This document shows positions 11,155 to 22,907 of a stretch of DNA of 64,000 bases, piece by piece. The first letter of the stretch is position 1; each line of letters starts with the position of its first letter. Source of the DNA: Ceratopteris richardii (Eukaryota; Streptophyta; Polypodiopsida; Polypodiales; Pteridaceae); assembly GCA_020310875.1 (NCBI GenBank), contig CM035433.1, forward strand, positions 110,740,806 through 110,804,805, in the 5' to 3' direction. The notes below the pieces were generated by a model that saw only the letters and a list, made by a program, of their open reading frames with translations, was not told where the DNA came from and did no database searches. The translations under genes and the position numbers were made by a program.

Positions 11155-12540
11155 ATGATCTATACCACACCAACTCAAGAGCCCAAAAAAGATGACTCAG
11201 TGAAGCTACCCGAAAAATACCAAGGTCTTGAAGATGCTTCTGAAAAGAAGAATGCAAATATCCTCCTAGAGCATAGACCTTATGATTGTGCCATAAAACT
11301 TCAAGAGAGAGCACAACCGTCCTTCAGACCAATCTATAGACTATCCCTAGAGGAACTTACAAGACCATGTAAAAATATTAATGAGAATCTAGCTAAGGGG
11401 TTTATCAAACACTCAAAGTCTCCTATAGGAGCACCTATCCTATTGGTAAAGAAGAAGGATAGAACTCTTGGAATGTGTGTAGACTATTGGGGCTTCAATA
11501 AAGTCGCAATAAAGAATAGATACCCTCTACCACTTACATCAAAGCTCCTAGAATGCCTCGAAAAAGTAAAGTTCTTCACGAAGATTGACCTTTGAGAAGC
11601 TTACAATCTTGTCAGGATGAGAGAAGGAGATTAATGGAAGGCAGCATTTCGAACAAGGTATGGCACTTTGAATATGTAGTTATGTCATTTAGTCTCACAA
11701 ATGCTCTAGTTGTCTTTCAACATATGATGAATGATATCTTTCGATAGTATTTAGATGATTTAGTGGTAATATATCTCGATGTTATCTTGATGTTCTCCAA
11801 AAACTTAGAGGATCAACAATATCACATAAAGATAGTCTTAGAGAAACTAAGAGAAAAATGTTTATATGAAAAATTAAAGAGTTGCTCTTTCCATCACACA
11901 GAACTAGAGTTTTTAGGGTACATTGTATCAAAGAAAGGGATCTTTATGGACCCTAAGAAGATTAAGAAAATACTTGATTGCGAACCACCTTCATGTGTTC
12001 TACATGTACAATATTTTGTAGGGTTTGCCAATTTCTATAGGATATTCATCAAAGATTTCTTCAAGAAAATGATACCTCTTACCAAGCTTACAAGAAAATC
12101 CAAATTTTCATTATTGAAGAAGCAAAAAAAGCCTTTTAAACCTTCAAATTAGCATTCACTACTGCTCCAATTTTGGTTCATCTTAATTCGAGCAAGCCCT
12201 TCTTCCTAGAGAGAGATGCATCAGACTTTGACATAGGGGCCATTCTTTCTTGATATGGAGATGATGGAAACCTACATCTAGTTGCATGTCATTCAAGGAA
12301 ATTTTCCCCTTCAGAGATTAATTATGAAATTCATGATAAAGAATTTCTTGCCATAGTGGACATGTTTGATACGTGGCATCACCATCTAGAAGAAGAAGCT
12401 CATAAAGTTACTGTGTATATAGATCACAAGAACCTAGCATATTTTATGACTACCTTCATCATCAATAGAAGGAAATCTGGATGGAGTAACGTTTATCAAG
12501 GTTCTATTTTGTCATCACGTATTGTCTAGGATGTCAACAA
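11155..12540 (+). pseudogene. gypsy reverse transcriptase and RNase H
   Basis: [20 protein letters not shown] near 11398-11457 and VDYWGFNKVAIKNRYPLP are the fingers-side motifs of Ty3/gypsy reverse transcriptase. The catalytic YLDD box reads YLDV near 11773, losing an aspartate, and is followed by FLGYIVSKKGIFMDPKKI and FVGFANFYRIFIKDF. RNase H follows from about 12150 (FFLERDASDFDIG, then HDKEFLAIV). Stops and shifts near 11595, 11630-11760 and 12150 break the frame. Confidence 0.8.
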
Positions 12541-12779
12541 TGTCAGCCAGATGCCATGTCAAGAAGATCTTACCTTGCACCCAAGAAGGGTGAAGAGGCC
12601 TCTCATCAACAGCAGAGTGTATAACTCAAGCTTGAGCATCTCCACTTAGCAGCTATCTCTTCAAGCCAACATAAACATTCAACCTTCAATCATTTCATCC
12701 GTGAGACTCTACCAGGAGATGAATTATTTTGTAATGTTAAGCAAAAAACTCAAGAAGGAGAAATTCAAGAAGTAAATGA

Positions 12780-14130
12780 ATTCCAAGAAAAGGATGGGTT
12801 ACTATTCTACAAGAACCTATTGTATGTCCCTCCACGAAATCCCAGGATCCAAGTAATTCAACCATGTCATGACAACCTTGTAGCACGACATTTTGGAGTG
12901 AATAAAACAATTTTTTGTGGCCTCAAATGTGGAGGGAAGTCAAAGAATAAATCAAAACATGTGACACTTGAAATAGATCTAAAGTAGTACGACATAAACC
13001 TCATGGCCTCTTGCAACCTTTACCTATTCCAAAAAGGCCATGGGCTTTATTATCTATGGATCTCATCAGAGACTTACCAAAGTCAGATAAGTATGATGCC
13101 ATTCTTGTTATAGTGGATAGATTTACAAAGATGGCAAACTTCATTCCAACTACCAAGGCAACCATAGGTGCACTCACTCCTAGACTTTTCCGCGGATACA
13201 TCTTTAGGCTTCATGGATTGCATGATGATATTGTCGGTGATCGAGGTCTACAATTCATATCCAACTTTTGTAATAGTCTTTGCAAGATCCTTGGTGTTCA
13301 AGTTAAACTATCTATAGCCAATCATCCATAGACTGATGGACAAATGGAATGCGTGAATGAATTCCTAGAACAATATCTCCGCTGCACCATCAACTATCAT
13401 CAAAATGATTGGTTTGAGCTTTAAAGCTTTGCATAGTTTGCCTATAGCAATAGTGTTCATGCATCTTCCAAGTAGACTCCCTTCTATGCAAATTAAGGAC
13501 AACATCCAAGGATGAATATACAACTTTCAAATCATGTCAAGAACTGAGATGCCAAAGATAAGGTCCATTATCTCATGGATATTCACAAAGAACTCAAGGA
13601 AGAGATCCATAGAGGTCAAGAACAATATAAGTACTATGCAGATCAACATTGTGTTCAAAATCCATCCTACCACATTGGGGATAAACTATGGTTACTCAAA
13701 AGTAATTTGTGTACTTTGAGGCCTTGTGCAAAGCTTGACCATCAGAGATTTAATCCATTCACCATCTTCACCAGGATTAATCTAGTCACTTTCAAGCTCA
13801 AGTTACCAAGTACCATGAGAATACATCCACTTTTCCATGTATCTATGTTGGAACCATATCAGATTTCACCATTGAGGGAGGAGAGACCTAATCCACCACT
13901 TATCAAGATTGATGATCATGAATTCAAGATCAAGCATGTCCTAGATTCACAATCATCCTGAGGAAAATTGGAGTACCTTGTTCATTGGAGAGGATATGAG
14001 ATCAATGATCACACTTGGGAACTTGCAGAGAACCTTCATAGAGCACCAATCAAGGTTCAAGAATTTCATAAGAAAAATCCAATGAAGCCTAGACCAGAGA
14101 TCATGGCTGCTCCTCGTGGAACTCATCGCT
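12780..14130 (+). pseudogene. gypsy integrase with C-terminal chromodomain
   Basis: An H2C2-like region near 12790-12990 precedes the catalytic core at 13011-13440: MDLIRDLP (first Asp), GDRGLQF (second Asp) and TDGQMECVNEF (Glu). Thirty-five residues separate the last two, counting one internal stop at 13329-13331. After a shift the C-terminal part follows (GDKLWLLKSN, then HPLFHVSML). At about 13930-14095 comes a chromodomain, EYLVHWRGYEINDHTWE. Chromodomains of this type read histone marks and steer insertion into heterochromatin. Stops break both parts. Confidence 0.82.
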
Positions 14131-14141
14131 TGAGGGGGAGG
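14130..14141 (+). promoter_or_regulatory. Polypurine tract
   Basis: TTGAGGGGGAGG directly before TGATGTCATGG, the LTR start. Confidence 0.8.
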
Positions 14142-14829
14142 TGATGTCATGGACAAGGAAACCATCTTGAACCTCAGACTCCATGTGACTTCTATAGCTC
14201 ATGATTGATTCAGAATTTGGTAAAACCAATGCTTGCATTCCATCTAGAGAATGTCAAAACCATAAGATCGACTGTCTAATTGCCTGACTCAAATATCCAT
14301 AGCTCATGTTTTGAATTGATGACATCATTGATGACATCATCAATTTATAACGCCTTTCATGAACCACCCTTGAAAACTTATATAAGCAGGGGTTGGTGAC
14401 ATTCATACTCAATCTTGCTAATACCAATCTTGGGAGCTCAAAGATTCATGAATGCCAAGTAAGTACTCTCCAAGTTCCAGTTCCAGTTCTTATCTTGTTC
14501 CTTTTCTACTCTTGTCTAGTCTAGTTCTTCCTCTTGTAATCTCGTAGTAGGAGATCTTGTTGAGTTATTTCCTGTATCTAGTTCATCTCCTTGAAGGGAA
14601 TTATGATAATCTTGATATCTTGTTTCATACTTATGATCTCCAGTTGTAGGATCTCGTATATCATCTATAGTCAAGTTATTCATATCTATCAGTCTGAGGC
14701 CATGAGATGTCTTGTAAAATTTAGATATTCTTGTATGATTTTCCCTACGTGGGTGTTCTTCTAATCAGAAGTATAGTTTTGAAATCTTGTCTAATTTATC
14801 AGAGAGCACAATCTAGTGCTCCATTGACA
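14142..14829 (+). repeat. 3' LTR of the chromodomain gypsy element
   Basis: 688 bp from TGATGTCATGG to CATTGACA, directly after the polypurine tract. Its last 290 bp match the remnant at 9371-9656. A run near 14380 (CTTATATAAGCAGG) is a plausible TATA region. Confidence 0.82.
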
Positions 14830-15466
14830 AGAAGGGCCATAACACTTCAACCTTCATCGTGAAGCAACAAGTGTATTGGAGAATCCTCTATGGTGGCCCA
14901 AGGCAATCCACAACAGGAAGGAACTTTGAAAGATGATCATGGGAAGTAATCAGTTTATTCCCATGGATTTTTCCTTTGATATTAGGAATGGAAATTTTCA
15001 TTTCTCTTGATATTCCAAAAGTATTCAATGAAGGGAGATTCTTACCCTAGCAATGTGTTCTTAGATATATCTAGACAAGAAGTAAATTATGCACCATAGG
15101 AAGGGATTAGACACATAAAATAAACCCGGAGTCCTCTTGAAATTGGAGAACATGAAAGACAAGAAGTTAATATTTATAAGAATTATGTGGGTTGAAAGAG
15201 AAGATAAATGACATCCAAGTGAATTTCTTCATTTTTAAGGAGATCTAAACAGAGATGGGGACCCTTTGTACTTAGATTAATGAAGTAAAAGGGAAGATAG
15301 CACAAATTTCCACTTTGTCCAACTTTAGCCTTACTTGCATGAATGGGTTCCTTGTTGATTTGAACAAGGAACTAATCTTGGAGTAAAGGACTAGACGCTC
15401 GTTTAGCAATCCATGGAAACTTCTCTTAAAAAAAAAAATTTGAGTAAGTAACCATAAATCCTCCTA
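14830..15466. other. No gene recognised; flank of the copia insertion
   Basis: AT-rich plus-strand sequence with no open frame of note. It ends at the CCACT target duplication and resumes at 25472 on the far side of the copia nest, where a gypsy gag begins. It may therefore be the 5' part of that gypsy body, but I see no motif proving it. Confidence 0.4.
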
Positions 15467-15471
15467 CCACT

Positions 15472-15699
15472 TGTTGGAGTTAGACGTCTACGAAAGTACG
15501 CGAACAACACAAGGAAGAAGAAGAAGCTTGGAGCACAAACACACAATACTGAATGTATTTAGAGAATGTACAAAGATAAGTAGACCATTAGGGCAATAGG
15601 TGCATATAAAGCCAGGGGAAAAAAACCTCCTAAAGAGGGAAAAAAGTGCCCCGGCAGTCCTAGTGTGTTCACACACATCACTACCTAAATATATCAACA
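15472..15699 (-). repeat. 3' LTR, family-1 copia (host element)
   Basis: 228 bp; plus-strand edges TGTTGGAGTTAGACG and TATATCAACA. Followed on the right by a purine tract on the minus strand (CTAAGGGGGATT, 15700-15711). Confidence 0.92.
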
Positions 15700-15773
15700 A
15701 ATCCCCCTTAGGAGTGATGCGGTGAACAAGGAGCTGGCACTCATGTATAAGGAAGTGCCAAGCTATGTGGAAA

Positions 15774-17030
15774 TCACTCCACAAAAGGAAGTAAGCCCAA
15801 AGCTTTGCAGAAAGCTTCAAACTTCTCCCTAGGCAGAGCCTTCGTGAAAAGGTTTGCAATGTTCTCCTGTGTGGGCACATATGCCAAGCTGATCTCCCCA
15901 GCAGAGAACCTCTCCTTGACATAGTGATAATGCACCTCAATGTGCTTAGTGCGAGCATGGAACACAGGGTCCCTAGCAACTTCCAATGCGCTCTGACTGT
16001 TAGTGAAGATGGTGGCAGTAGAAGACTAGCCAACACCCAAATCAGCCACAAGGCGTCTGAGCCACACACACTCAAGAGTGGCTCTGAAAGCTTCCCTATA
16101 CTTAGCCTCACATCTGGAAGTGGCCACAATAGGCTGCTTCTTGCTCAACCAAGATATACATGAGCTACCAAACATGAAGCAAAAACCACTGGTGGACACA
16201 CAAGTGTCATAGCAACCAACCCAATCTGGGTCAGAAAAAGCATGTAAATCTGGCAGTAGTGATCCCCCCTTGGGATAAAACAACCCAAGTAGCCGACTAC
16301 CACTCAACTAGTGAAAGATGCGCCTTCCAATGCATCACTCCTAGGCAATGCATAAACCTGCTCATCTGTGAGAGAGCAAACTAAATATCTGGCCAAGTAA
16401 AGCATAAGTAAACCAAGCATCCAACAGCCTGCTGATAGAGAACAGCATCAAATGCATCTCCAACATCATGAAGACTCAATCGTAAACCTGTTTCCATAGG
16501 AGTGGCAATAGGCTTACAGTCTTCAAGGCCAAAACACTGCAATAATGTGTCAATATATTTCGTTTGACACAAAGCCATTCCACGATCAACTTGCATAAAC
16601 TGAATGCCCAAATAGTGATGCAAATGCCCCAAATCAGACATCTCAAATGAGGCATGCAATTAAATAAGCAATATGCTTCTCAATAGGACTAGTGAGCAGC
16701 ATGTTGTCAACATAGACAACAATGATCAGAAGCACATCATTAACACGCTTAACATATAAGGTGCTTTCAGTTGGACTGTTCTCGAAACCATGTGCAACCA
16801 GATAAGCATGTAACTTCTCATACCAAGCACGTGGTGCTTGCTTTAAATGATATAATGCCTTCTTTAACCTGCACACCTGGTTTTCATGCCCTTTCTGCAT
16901 AAAGCCACAGGGCTGAAAAACATACACTTCTTCATGCAAGTCACCATTTAGAAATGCTGTTTTAATGTCCAACTGATGTACATTCCAACCATGATGGGTT
17001 GCAAGTGCACAAGTACTCCCAACAGTAGTC
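15774..17030 (-). pseudogene. copia reverse transcriptase (C part) and RNase H
   Basis: From the MITE leftwards: [38 protein letters not shown], then VVYVDNMLLT, where the usual YVDD has lost its second Asp. [17 protein letters not shown] follows. RNase H at 16307-15774 reads DPDWVGCYDTCVSTSGFCF, then SRCEAKYRE, in which the usual catalytic Glu of CEAEYR is Lys. It ends with IANLFTKALPREKFEAF. Stops near 16640, 16380 and 16310 break the frame. Reverse transcriptase copies the element RNA; this copy cannot. Confidence 0.85.
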
Positions 17031-17034
17031 ATAC

Positions 17035-17292
17035 AAGGCCTATTCAAGAAAAATGGGAATTACATAGGATTTGGAGACAGATCTTTGTGTCCCAATGTGT
17101 TAGTTTTTTAACTGATTCATACAATACAACATGTTATTATCTCTTTATTAAAGCATATTATATTGACACTTTAATATTCACTATAATTCTATTATAAATG
17201 GGGTATCAAGGTTGGGCTCAAACTTAAGAAATTAACATTGAAAGTTATATAAATGGGACTTGAATAATTCCCAAATTTCTTGAATAGGCCTT
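17035..17292. mobile_element. 258 bp MITE inserted in the copia reverse transcriptase
   Basis: Terminal inverted repeats begin AAGGCCTATTCAAGAAA at both ends (17 bp perfect, then imperfect to about 28 bp with TGGGAATTA). A 4 bp duplication ATAC flanks it (17031-17034 and 17293-17296). The uninterrupted site is known from the sibling element near 23290, where the reverse transcriptase reads through. No coding capacity. The 4 bp duplication fits none of the commonest plant MITE groups cleanly (TA, TWA, 8 bp), so I leave the superfamily open. Confidence 0.85.
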
Positions 17293-17296
17293 ATAC

Positions 17297-17567
17297 GGCA
17301 TGTAGGTGCAAAGGTCTCATCAAAATCAATGCCTCTTTCCTGTGCATAACCCTTTGCAACAAGCCTAGCCTTATACTTGTCAACTGTACCATCAGGTTTA
17401 CGCTTCAGCTTGTATACCCACTTAGTGCCAATGGCCTTCTTGCCAAGAGGCAAGTCACATAAAGGCCATGTACCATTCTTCATTATAGCATCATAATGAG
17501 ATTGCATAGCAGCCATCCAATTTTCTAAATTCTATGCTTCATCAAAAGAAACAGGCTCATTCTCATC
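17297..17567 (-). pseudogene. copia reverse transcriptase (N part)
   Basis: Reads [39 protein letters not shown] and [20 protein letters not shown], the conserved start of copia reverse transcriptase (the W...AI..N.TW box and the ARLVAKGxxQ box). It joins the part beyond the MITE once that is removed. The stop near 17567 separates it from the upstream linker. Confidence 0.87.
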
Positions 17568-18340
17568 TTAGAGACTAGACGCAGCCATAGCATAGCAATC
17601 TGATGCAAAGGAGGCACTATGAGAGCCTGAACGAGTATGATATGACAAAGGTGCATCTAATTTGTTGTCACGCAAAGTCTGCACAAGCCATTTTGGCATA
17701 GTTTTTGCTTGCTCAATATCAGCTCTCTCATCAACAAGTGCATCATGTAAATCTGCATCAGAAATGGAATCATCTGCATCATCATATGAAACCTGCAAAG
17801 GCTGAGAAGTTGCCTCATTAGGACAAGCACTAGATTTTCCACCTGTAAAAAGAGGCATCAAAGTATCATACATGTCATTGGAGCTAACATATGTCTCCTT
17901 AGTACATGAAAGCAATGGCTGAATAGCATCTTCCACAAAAACAACATCACGGCTAACCAAAATGCATTTAGTCTATGGATGATACAGACGATAGCCTTTA
18001 CTTTCAGAGCTGTACCCAACAAAAATACATTTTACTGCCTTATCATCCAATTTTCTGCGATGTTATTCAGGCACTAGTGCATATGCCAAACAACCAAAAA
18101 CACGCAGATGAGCAACAGATGGCTTGCGGTCATTCCAAGCCTCATATGGAGTGATAGACTGCAGCGCTTTAGTGGGACACATGTTTAGTACATATGCTGC
18201 ACACATGACAGCCTCAAGCTAGAAACTATGAGATAAAGCCTGACTCTTGACCATACACCTCGCCATCTCCATGAGAGACCTGTTCTTCCGTTCAACAACT
18301 CCATTTTGTTGAGGTGTATACGGCACTATACACTGGTCTT
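17568..18340 (-). pseudogene. copia integrase (C part) and linker
   Basis: Contains the C-terminal half of integrase: a degraded NGVVERKNRSLMEMA glutamate region near 18310-18270, then [19 protein letters not shown] and the KGYRLYHP block near 18010-17980. An acidic linker (SYDDADDSISDADLHDALVD) leads to reverse transcriptase. Stops occur near 17974, 18064, 18220 and 18330. Confidence 0.8.
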
Positions 18341-19806
18341 CTATCTCACGTTCAACCAGAAATGCATTAAAATCAAAAGACATATACTCCCCCCCCAATC
18401 AGAATGGAGGGTGCCCATTTTACATGCTGACAGATTTTCAGCCAAAACCAAAAACTGTTTGAAGCACATGAACACTTCGAACTTTGTTTTGAGTGGATAT
18501 ACCCATGCATGCATGGAAAAATCATGAATGAAAGTCACGAAGTAAAGGTAATTTCCAAAAGAGGGTGTCTGCATAGGACCACAGACATCACTATGTACAA
18601 GCTGCAATTTCTGTGTAGCCCGAACTAAACCATCTTTTGGAAATGAGGAACGCTGCATTTTGCCCAAAATATAGCCTTCACAAACATGTTTTCTAGGTGC
18701 CTCAAGCTTGGGCAAAGAGGAAACCATTTCAGATTTCTGCAAGCATAGCAAACTAGCAAAATTCAGATGACCAAAGCGTGCATGCCAAAGCTTTGCATCT
18801 GACATAGCCTGAGAATCATGTACTGCACATGCCAAATCATTTTGAGATCTTTCATAGTCTATGAGCTTATACAGCCCACGACATAAAATGCCAGAAGCAA
18901 TAACCACATCGCCATTTGACAGATCATGAACTGTACACCTGTCATCAACAAATTTCACAACCAAGCCAATCTTGGCTAATGCAAAAACTGATAACAGGTT
19001 CTTTTTAATCCGTGGCACAAATAAAGCATCTGACAAAGTGAAAGAACTACCATTAGCAGTAGTCAAAATGATTTACCAACTCCCATAATAGGATAAGAGG
19101 AGTTGTTGGCGCATGTAACAGTATTCCCTGTAGGGGCAGGCTCAAGTGAAGAGAAGAAACTGCGCTGCGAGGTAATATGTTTGGTCGCCCCACTATCAAA
19201 ATACCAAACATCTGAGTCTACTGCAGACATGCACTGCTCATGAGAAGATGGGTCAAAACTGTAGACAGTAGTAAACGTCCATTCTTCTTCCTGCACAAGA
19301 TTTGCAGACTCTGTTTTTGGTGTAAAGACCTCTACAACAACCATTCCAGCCTCTTTCTTCTTTGCCTCTTTAGCAGCCAGTTTCGGATAGTTCTTTATGA
19401 TATGATCATTCCCTTTACAGTACTTACAAAACAATTTCTGCTTTTCTGATTTCTTGTCATCTTTATCTTCCTTCTTCGAATATGCAGAATTAGCAGATTT
19501 CTGCTTACTAATTGAAGAGCTCCATTTTCCTTTGCCCTTCTTACTAGCCAGGAAAGCTTGATCTGCAACTCGCATAATGGACCTGTTTTGCCTAGACTGA
19601 TCTTCCTGCAATAGAACAGAGACTAACTCCTCAAATGATAAGGCATTTGGATTGCCTTTCATCATCAACCGAAGAGTAGAAGCAAAACTCTGATATGAAT
19701 CAGGAAGACCATTCAGAACAGTCTGCACAAGTGAGCTATCTGGTATAACCTCATCTGCAGAAATCAATTGTTCCTTCAAGTCTTTGATCTTTGTCAGGAA
19801 ACAGTT
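18341..19806 (-). pseudogene. copia gag C part, protease, pre-integrase and integrase N part
   Basis: The gag side at 19779 starts KEQLISADEVIPDSSLVQTV and reaches a zinc knuckle FCKYCKGNDHIIKNYP, whose last Cys ligand is Tyr. Protease reads WYFDSGATKHITS near 19200-19160 with an intact DSG. Pre-integrase has LWHARFGHLNFASLL near 18790. Integrase shows VHSDVCGPMQTPSFGNYLYF (first Asp) and TLHSDWGGS, where the usual SDRGGE around the second Asp is altered. A frameshift near 19066 and a stop near 18341 break it. Confidence 0.85.
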
Positions 19807-20036
19807 TGTTGATATATTTAGGTAGTGATGTGTGTGAACACTCTAGGACCGCCGGGGCACTTTTTTCCCCCTTTAGGAGGTTTTTTTCCCCCGGCTTGTA
19901 TATACGCCTATTGCCCTAATGGGCTACTTATCTTTGTACATTCTCTAGTAATACATTCAGTCTTGTGTGTTGTGCTCCAAGCTTCTTCTTCTTCCTTGTG
20001 TTGTTCGCGTGCTTCCGCCGACGTCTAACTCCAACA
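19807..20036 (+). repeat. 5' LTR, nested copia
   Basis: TGTTGATATATTTAGG to GTCTAACTCCAACA. A TATA-like TTGTATATACG lies near 19897-19907. Confidence 0.95.
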
Positions 20037-20038
20037 AT

Positions 20039-20050
20039 TGGTATCAGAGC
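20039..20050 (+). promoter_or_regulatory. Primer binding site, initiator tRNA-Met
   Basis: TGGTATCAGAGC, a perfect match to the plant initiator tRNA-Met 3' complement, two bases after the LTR. Confidence 0.95.
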
Positions 20051-20299
20051 AGGTCGTTGCTTCTTCTAGGGCGCCGTCGACACTCCTCCGTTTGCAGTCT
20101 CATATTCGACTAAAATTTGGTGAGTAGTGCTTGTGCAGGCTATTTCGTCCTTTTGTGCCAAAGGTATATACCAGTTTTTGTTCGCCAGTTTAAGCGTCTC
20201 GAAGTCTGCTACAGGTCTAGCAAAACTCGTCTGGGCAATTCTGTTCAACTTTTTGAGATACAGTCAATTTTCTACATCAAGGTATTTTAGTCACCGGCC

Positions 20300-21007
20300 A
20301 TGGCTGAAAGCAGTGATGTATTCCGTATGTTGGCTGTTGAGGATAAGTTGGATGGTACCAACTACCCATTATGGGCTTATATGATGCGACATGTACTGGT
20401 TGCAAAAGGATTGTGGAACATTGTGCAGGGTGTTGAAAGACGTCTTGTTACACCTGTAATGACAGGTACTGCAAATACAGGTGTTGGAGCTGATGAAGAT
20501 GGTGTCGAAGATGATATTCCGCAGATTCCTGTTCGTGCTGCTGTTTCTCTTGCACCTACTGTAGAGCAGATTCGTTAGGATGGCAGAGATGCCCAGGCAC
20601 ATGCATTGATAGCTTTGTCTGTCAAACGTGCCATTATTCCTCACATTCGCTCTTGCAGAACAGCAAAGGATGCTTGGGATACACTTACCACTTTGTACCA
20701 GGCTAGGAATGAGGCTCGTGTTGCTTACCTCCGAAAACAGTTGGAGAGTGAGCACATGAATGAAGGTGATTCGATGGACAGTTTTCTTACAAAGATCAAA
20801 GACCTGAAGGAACAATTGATTTCTGCTGATGAGGTTATACCAGATAGCTCACTTGTGCAGACCGTTCTGAATGGCCTTCCTCATTCATATCAGAGTTTTG
20901 CCTCTACTCTTTGATTGATGATGAAAGGCAATCCGAATGCCTTGTCATTTGAGGAATTAGTCTCTGTTCTGTTGTAGGAAGATCAGTCCAGGCAGAACAG
21001 GTCCATT
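20300..21007 (+). pseudogene. copia gag (N and middle parts)
   Basis: The ATG at 20300 lies in a good plant context (GCCATGGC). It reads MAESSDVFRMLAVEDKLDG then TNYPLWAYMMRHVLVAKGLW, the copia gag N-terminal domain. A helical region follows with DAWDTLTTLYQARNEARVAY, LRKQLESEHMNEGDSMDSFL and LVQTVLNGLPHSYQSFASTL, the UBN2-type gag core that forms the particle. In-frame stops at 20576 (TAG), 20912 (TGA) and 20975 (TAG) prevent full translation. Confidence 0.9.
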
Positions 21008-21847
21008 ATGCGTGTTGCAGATCAAGCTTTCCTGGCTAGTCAGAAGGGCAAAGGAAAATGGAGCTCTTCTACTAGTAAGCAGAAATCTGCAAATGCTGCA
21101 CAATCGAAGAACCAGGATAAAGATGAGAAGAAATCAGAAAAGCAGAAATTGTTCTGCAAGTACTGTAAAGGAAATGATCATATTATAAAGAACTGTCCAA
21201 AACTGGCTGCTAAAGAGGCAAAGAAGAAAGAGGCTGGAATGGTTGTTGCAGAGGCCTCTACACCAAAAACAGAGTCTGCAAATCTTGTGCAGGAAGAAGA
21301 ACGGGCATTTACTACTGTCTGCAGTTTTGACCCATCTTCTCATGATCAGTGCATGTCTGTAGTAGACTCAGATGTTTGGTACTTTGACAGTGGGGCAACC
21401 AAACATATTACCTCGCAGCGCAGTTTCTTCTCTTCACTCGAGCCTGCCCCTACAGGGAATACTGTCACATGCGCCAATAACTCCTCTTATCCTGTTATGG
21501 GAGTTGGTAAGATCATTCTGACTACTGCTGATGGTAGTTCTTTCACTTTGTCAGATGCTTTATTTGTGCCACGGATCAAAAAGAACCTGTTATCAGTTTC
21601 TGCATTAGCCAAGATTGGCTTGGTTATGAAATTCGTTGATGATAGGTGTACAGTCCATGATCTCTCAAATGGCGATGTGATTATTGCTTCTGGCATTTTA
21701 TGTCGTGGGCTGTATAAGCTCATAGACTATGAAAGATCTGTGAATGATTCGGCATGTGCAGTTCATGATTCTCAGGCTATGTCAGATGCAAAGCTTTGGC
21801 ATGCATGCTTTGGTCATCTGAATTTTGCTAGTTTGTTACGCCTGTAG
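21008..21847 (+). pseudogene. copia nucleocapsid, protease and pre-integrase
   Basis: A 279-codon open stretch. A lysine-rich segment leads to a complete CCHC knuckle, FCKYCKGNDHIIKNCP, near residues 50-65. The protease has WYFDSGATKHITS near residue 128 with its catalytic Asp. Pre-integrase ends LWHACFGHLNFASLLRL, where the histidine pair of the HHCC zinc site begins. TAG at 21845 closes the frame. Apart from that stop this is the best preserved part of any family-1 copy here. Confidence 0.9.
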
Positions 21848-22907
21848 AAATCTGAAATGGTGTCCTCTTTGCCCAAACTTGAGGCACCTAGAAAAACATG
21901 TTTGTGAAGGCTGTATTTTGGGCAAAATGCAGCGTTCTTCCTTTCCAAAAGATGGTTCAGTTCGGGCTATGCAGAAATTGCAGCTTGTACATAGTGATGT
22001 CTGTGGTCCTATGCAGACACCCTCTTTTGGAAATTACCTTTACTTCGTGACTTTCATTGATGATTTTTCCAGGCATGCATGGGTATATCCACTCAAAGCA
22101 AAGTCCGAAGTGTTCATGTGCTTCAAACAGTTTTTGGTTTTGGCTGAAAATCTGTCAGCATGTAAAATGGGCACCCTCCGTTCTGATCGAGGGGGGGAAT
22201 ATATGTCTTCAGATTTTAATGCATTTCTGGCTGAACGTGGGATAAAACACCAGTGTACAGTGCCGTATACACCTCAACAGAATGGAGTTGCTGAACGAAA
22301 GAACAGGTCACTCATGGAGATGGCGAGGTGCATGGTCAAAAGTCAGGCTTTACCACATAGTTTCTGGCTTGAGGCTGTCATGTGTGCAGCATATGTACTG
22401 AACAGGTGTCCCACCAAAGCGTTGCAGTCTATCACTCCATATGAGGCTTGGCATGACCGCAAGCCATCTGTTTCTCATCTGCGTGTTTTTGGTTGTTTGG
22501 CATATGCATTAGTGCCTGAACAACATCGCAGAAAATTGGATGATAAGGTAGTAAAATGTATTTTTGTTGGGTACAGTTCTGAAAGTAAAGGCTATCGTCT
22601 GTATCATCCACAGACTAAACGCATTCTGGTTAGCCCTGATGTTGTCTTTGTGGAAGATGCTATTCAGCCATTGCTTTCATGTACAAAGGAGACATCTGTT
22701 AGCTCCAAAGACATGTATGATACTTTGATGCCTCTTTTTACAGGTGGACAGGCTAGCGCTGGTCCTAATGAGGCAACTTCTCAACCTTTGCAGGTTTCAT
22801 ATGATGATGCAGATCATTCCATTTCTAATGCAGATTTACATGATGCACTTGTTGATGAGAGAGCTGATATTGAACAGGCAAAAACTATGCCAAAATGGCT
22901 GGTGTAG
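21848..22907 (+). pseudogene. copia integrase and linker
   Basis: After the TAG at 21845 the same frame continues to about 21893, where an extra A in an A run shifts it. The new frame is open to TAG 22905. It holds HVCEGCILGKM (the two Cys of HHCC), HSDVCGPMQTPSFG (first Asp), RSDRGGEYMSS (second Asp) and PYTPQQNGVAERKNRSLMEM (Glu): a complete DDE core. An acidic linker follows. Integrase joins element DNA to the target; all visible catalytic residues remain, but the frame is broken at both ends. Confidence 0.9.

Larger units (their letters stand above)
9371..14829 (+). mobile_element. Decayed chromodomain Ty3/gypsy retrotransposon
   Basis: Order on the plus strand: LTR remnant, gag, protease remnant, reverse transcriptase, RNase H, zinc-binding region, integrase with D,D-35-E, chromodomain, polypurine tract, LTR. 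That order and the C-terminal chromodomain place it among plant chromoviruses. Every domain carries stop codons, and the metal-binding motif of reverse transcriptase is altered. The 5' LTR is truncated, so no target duplication can be checked. Confidence 0.88.
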
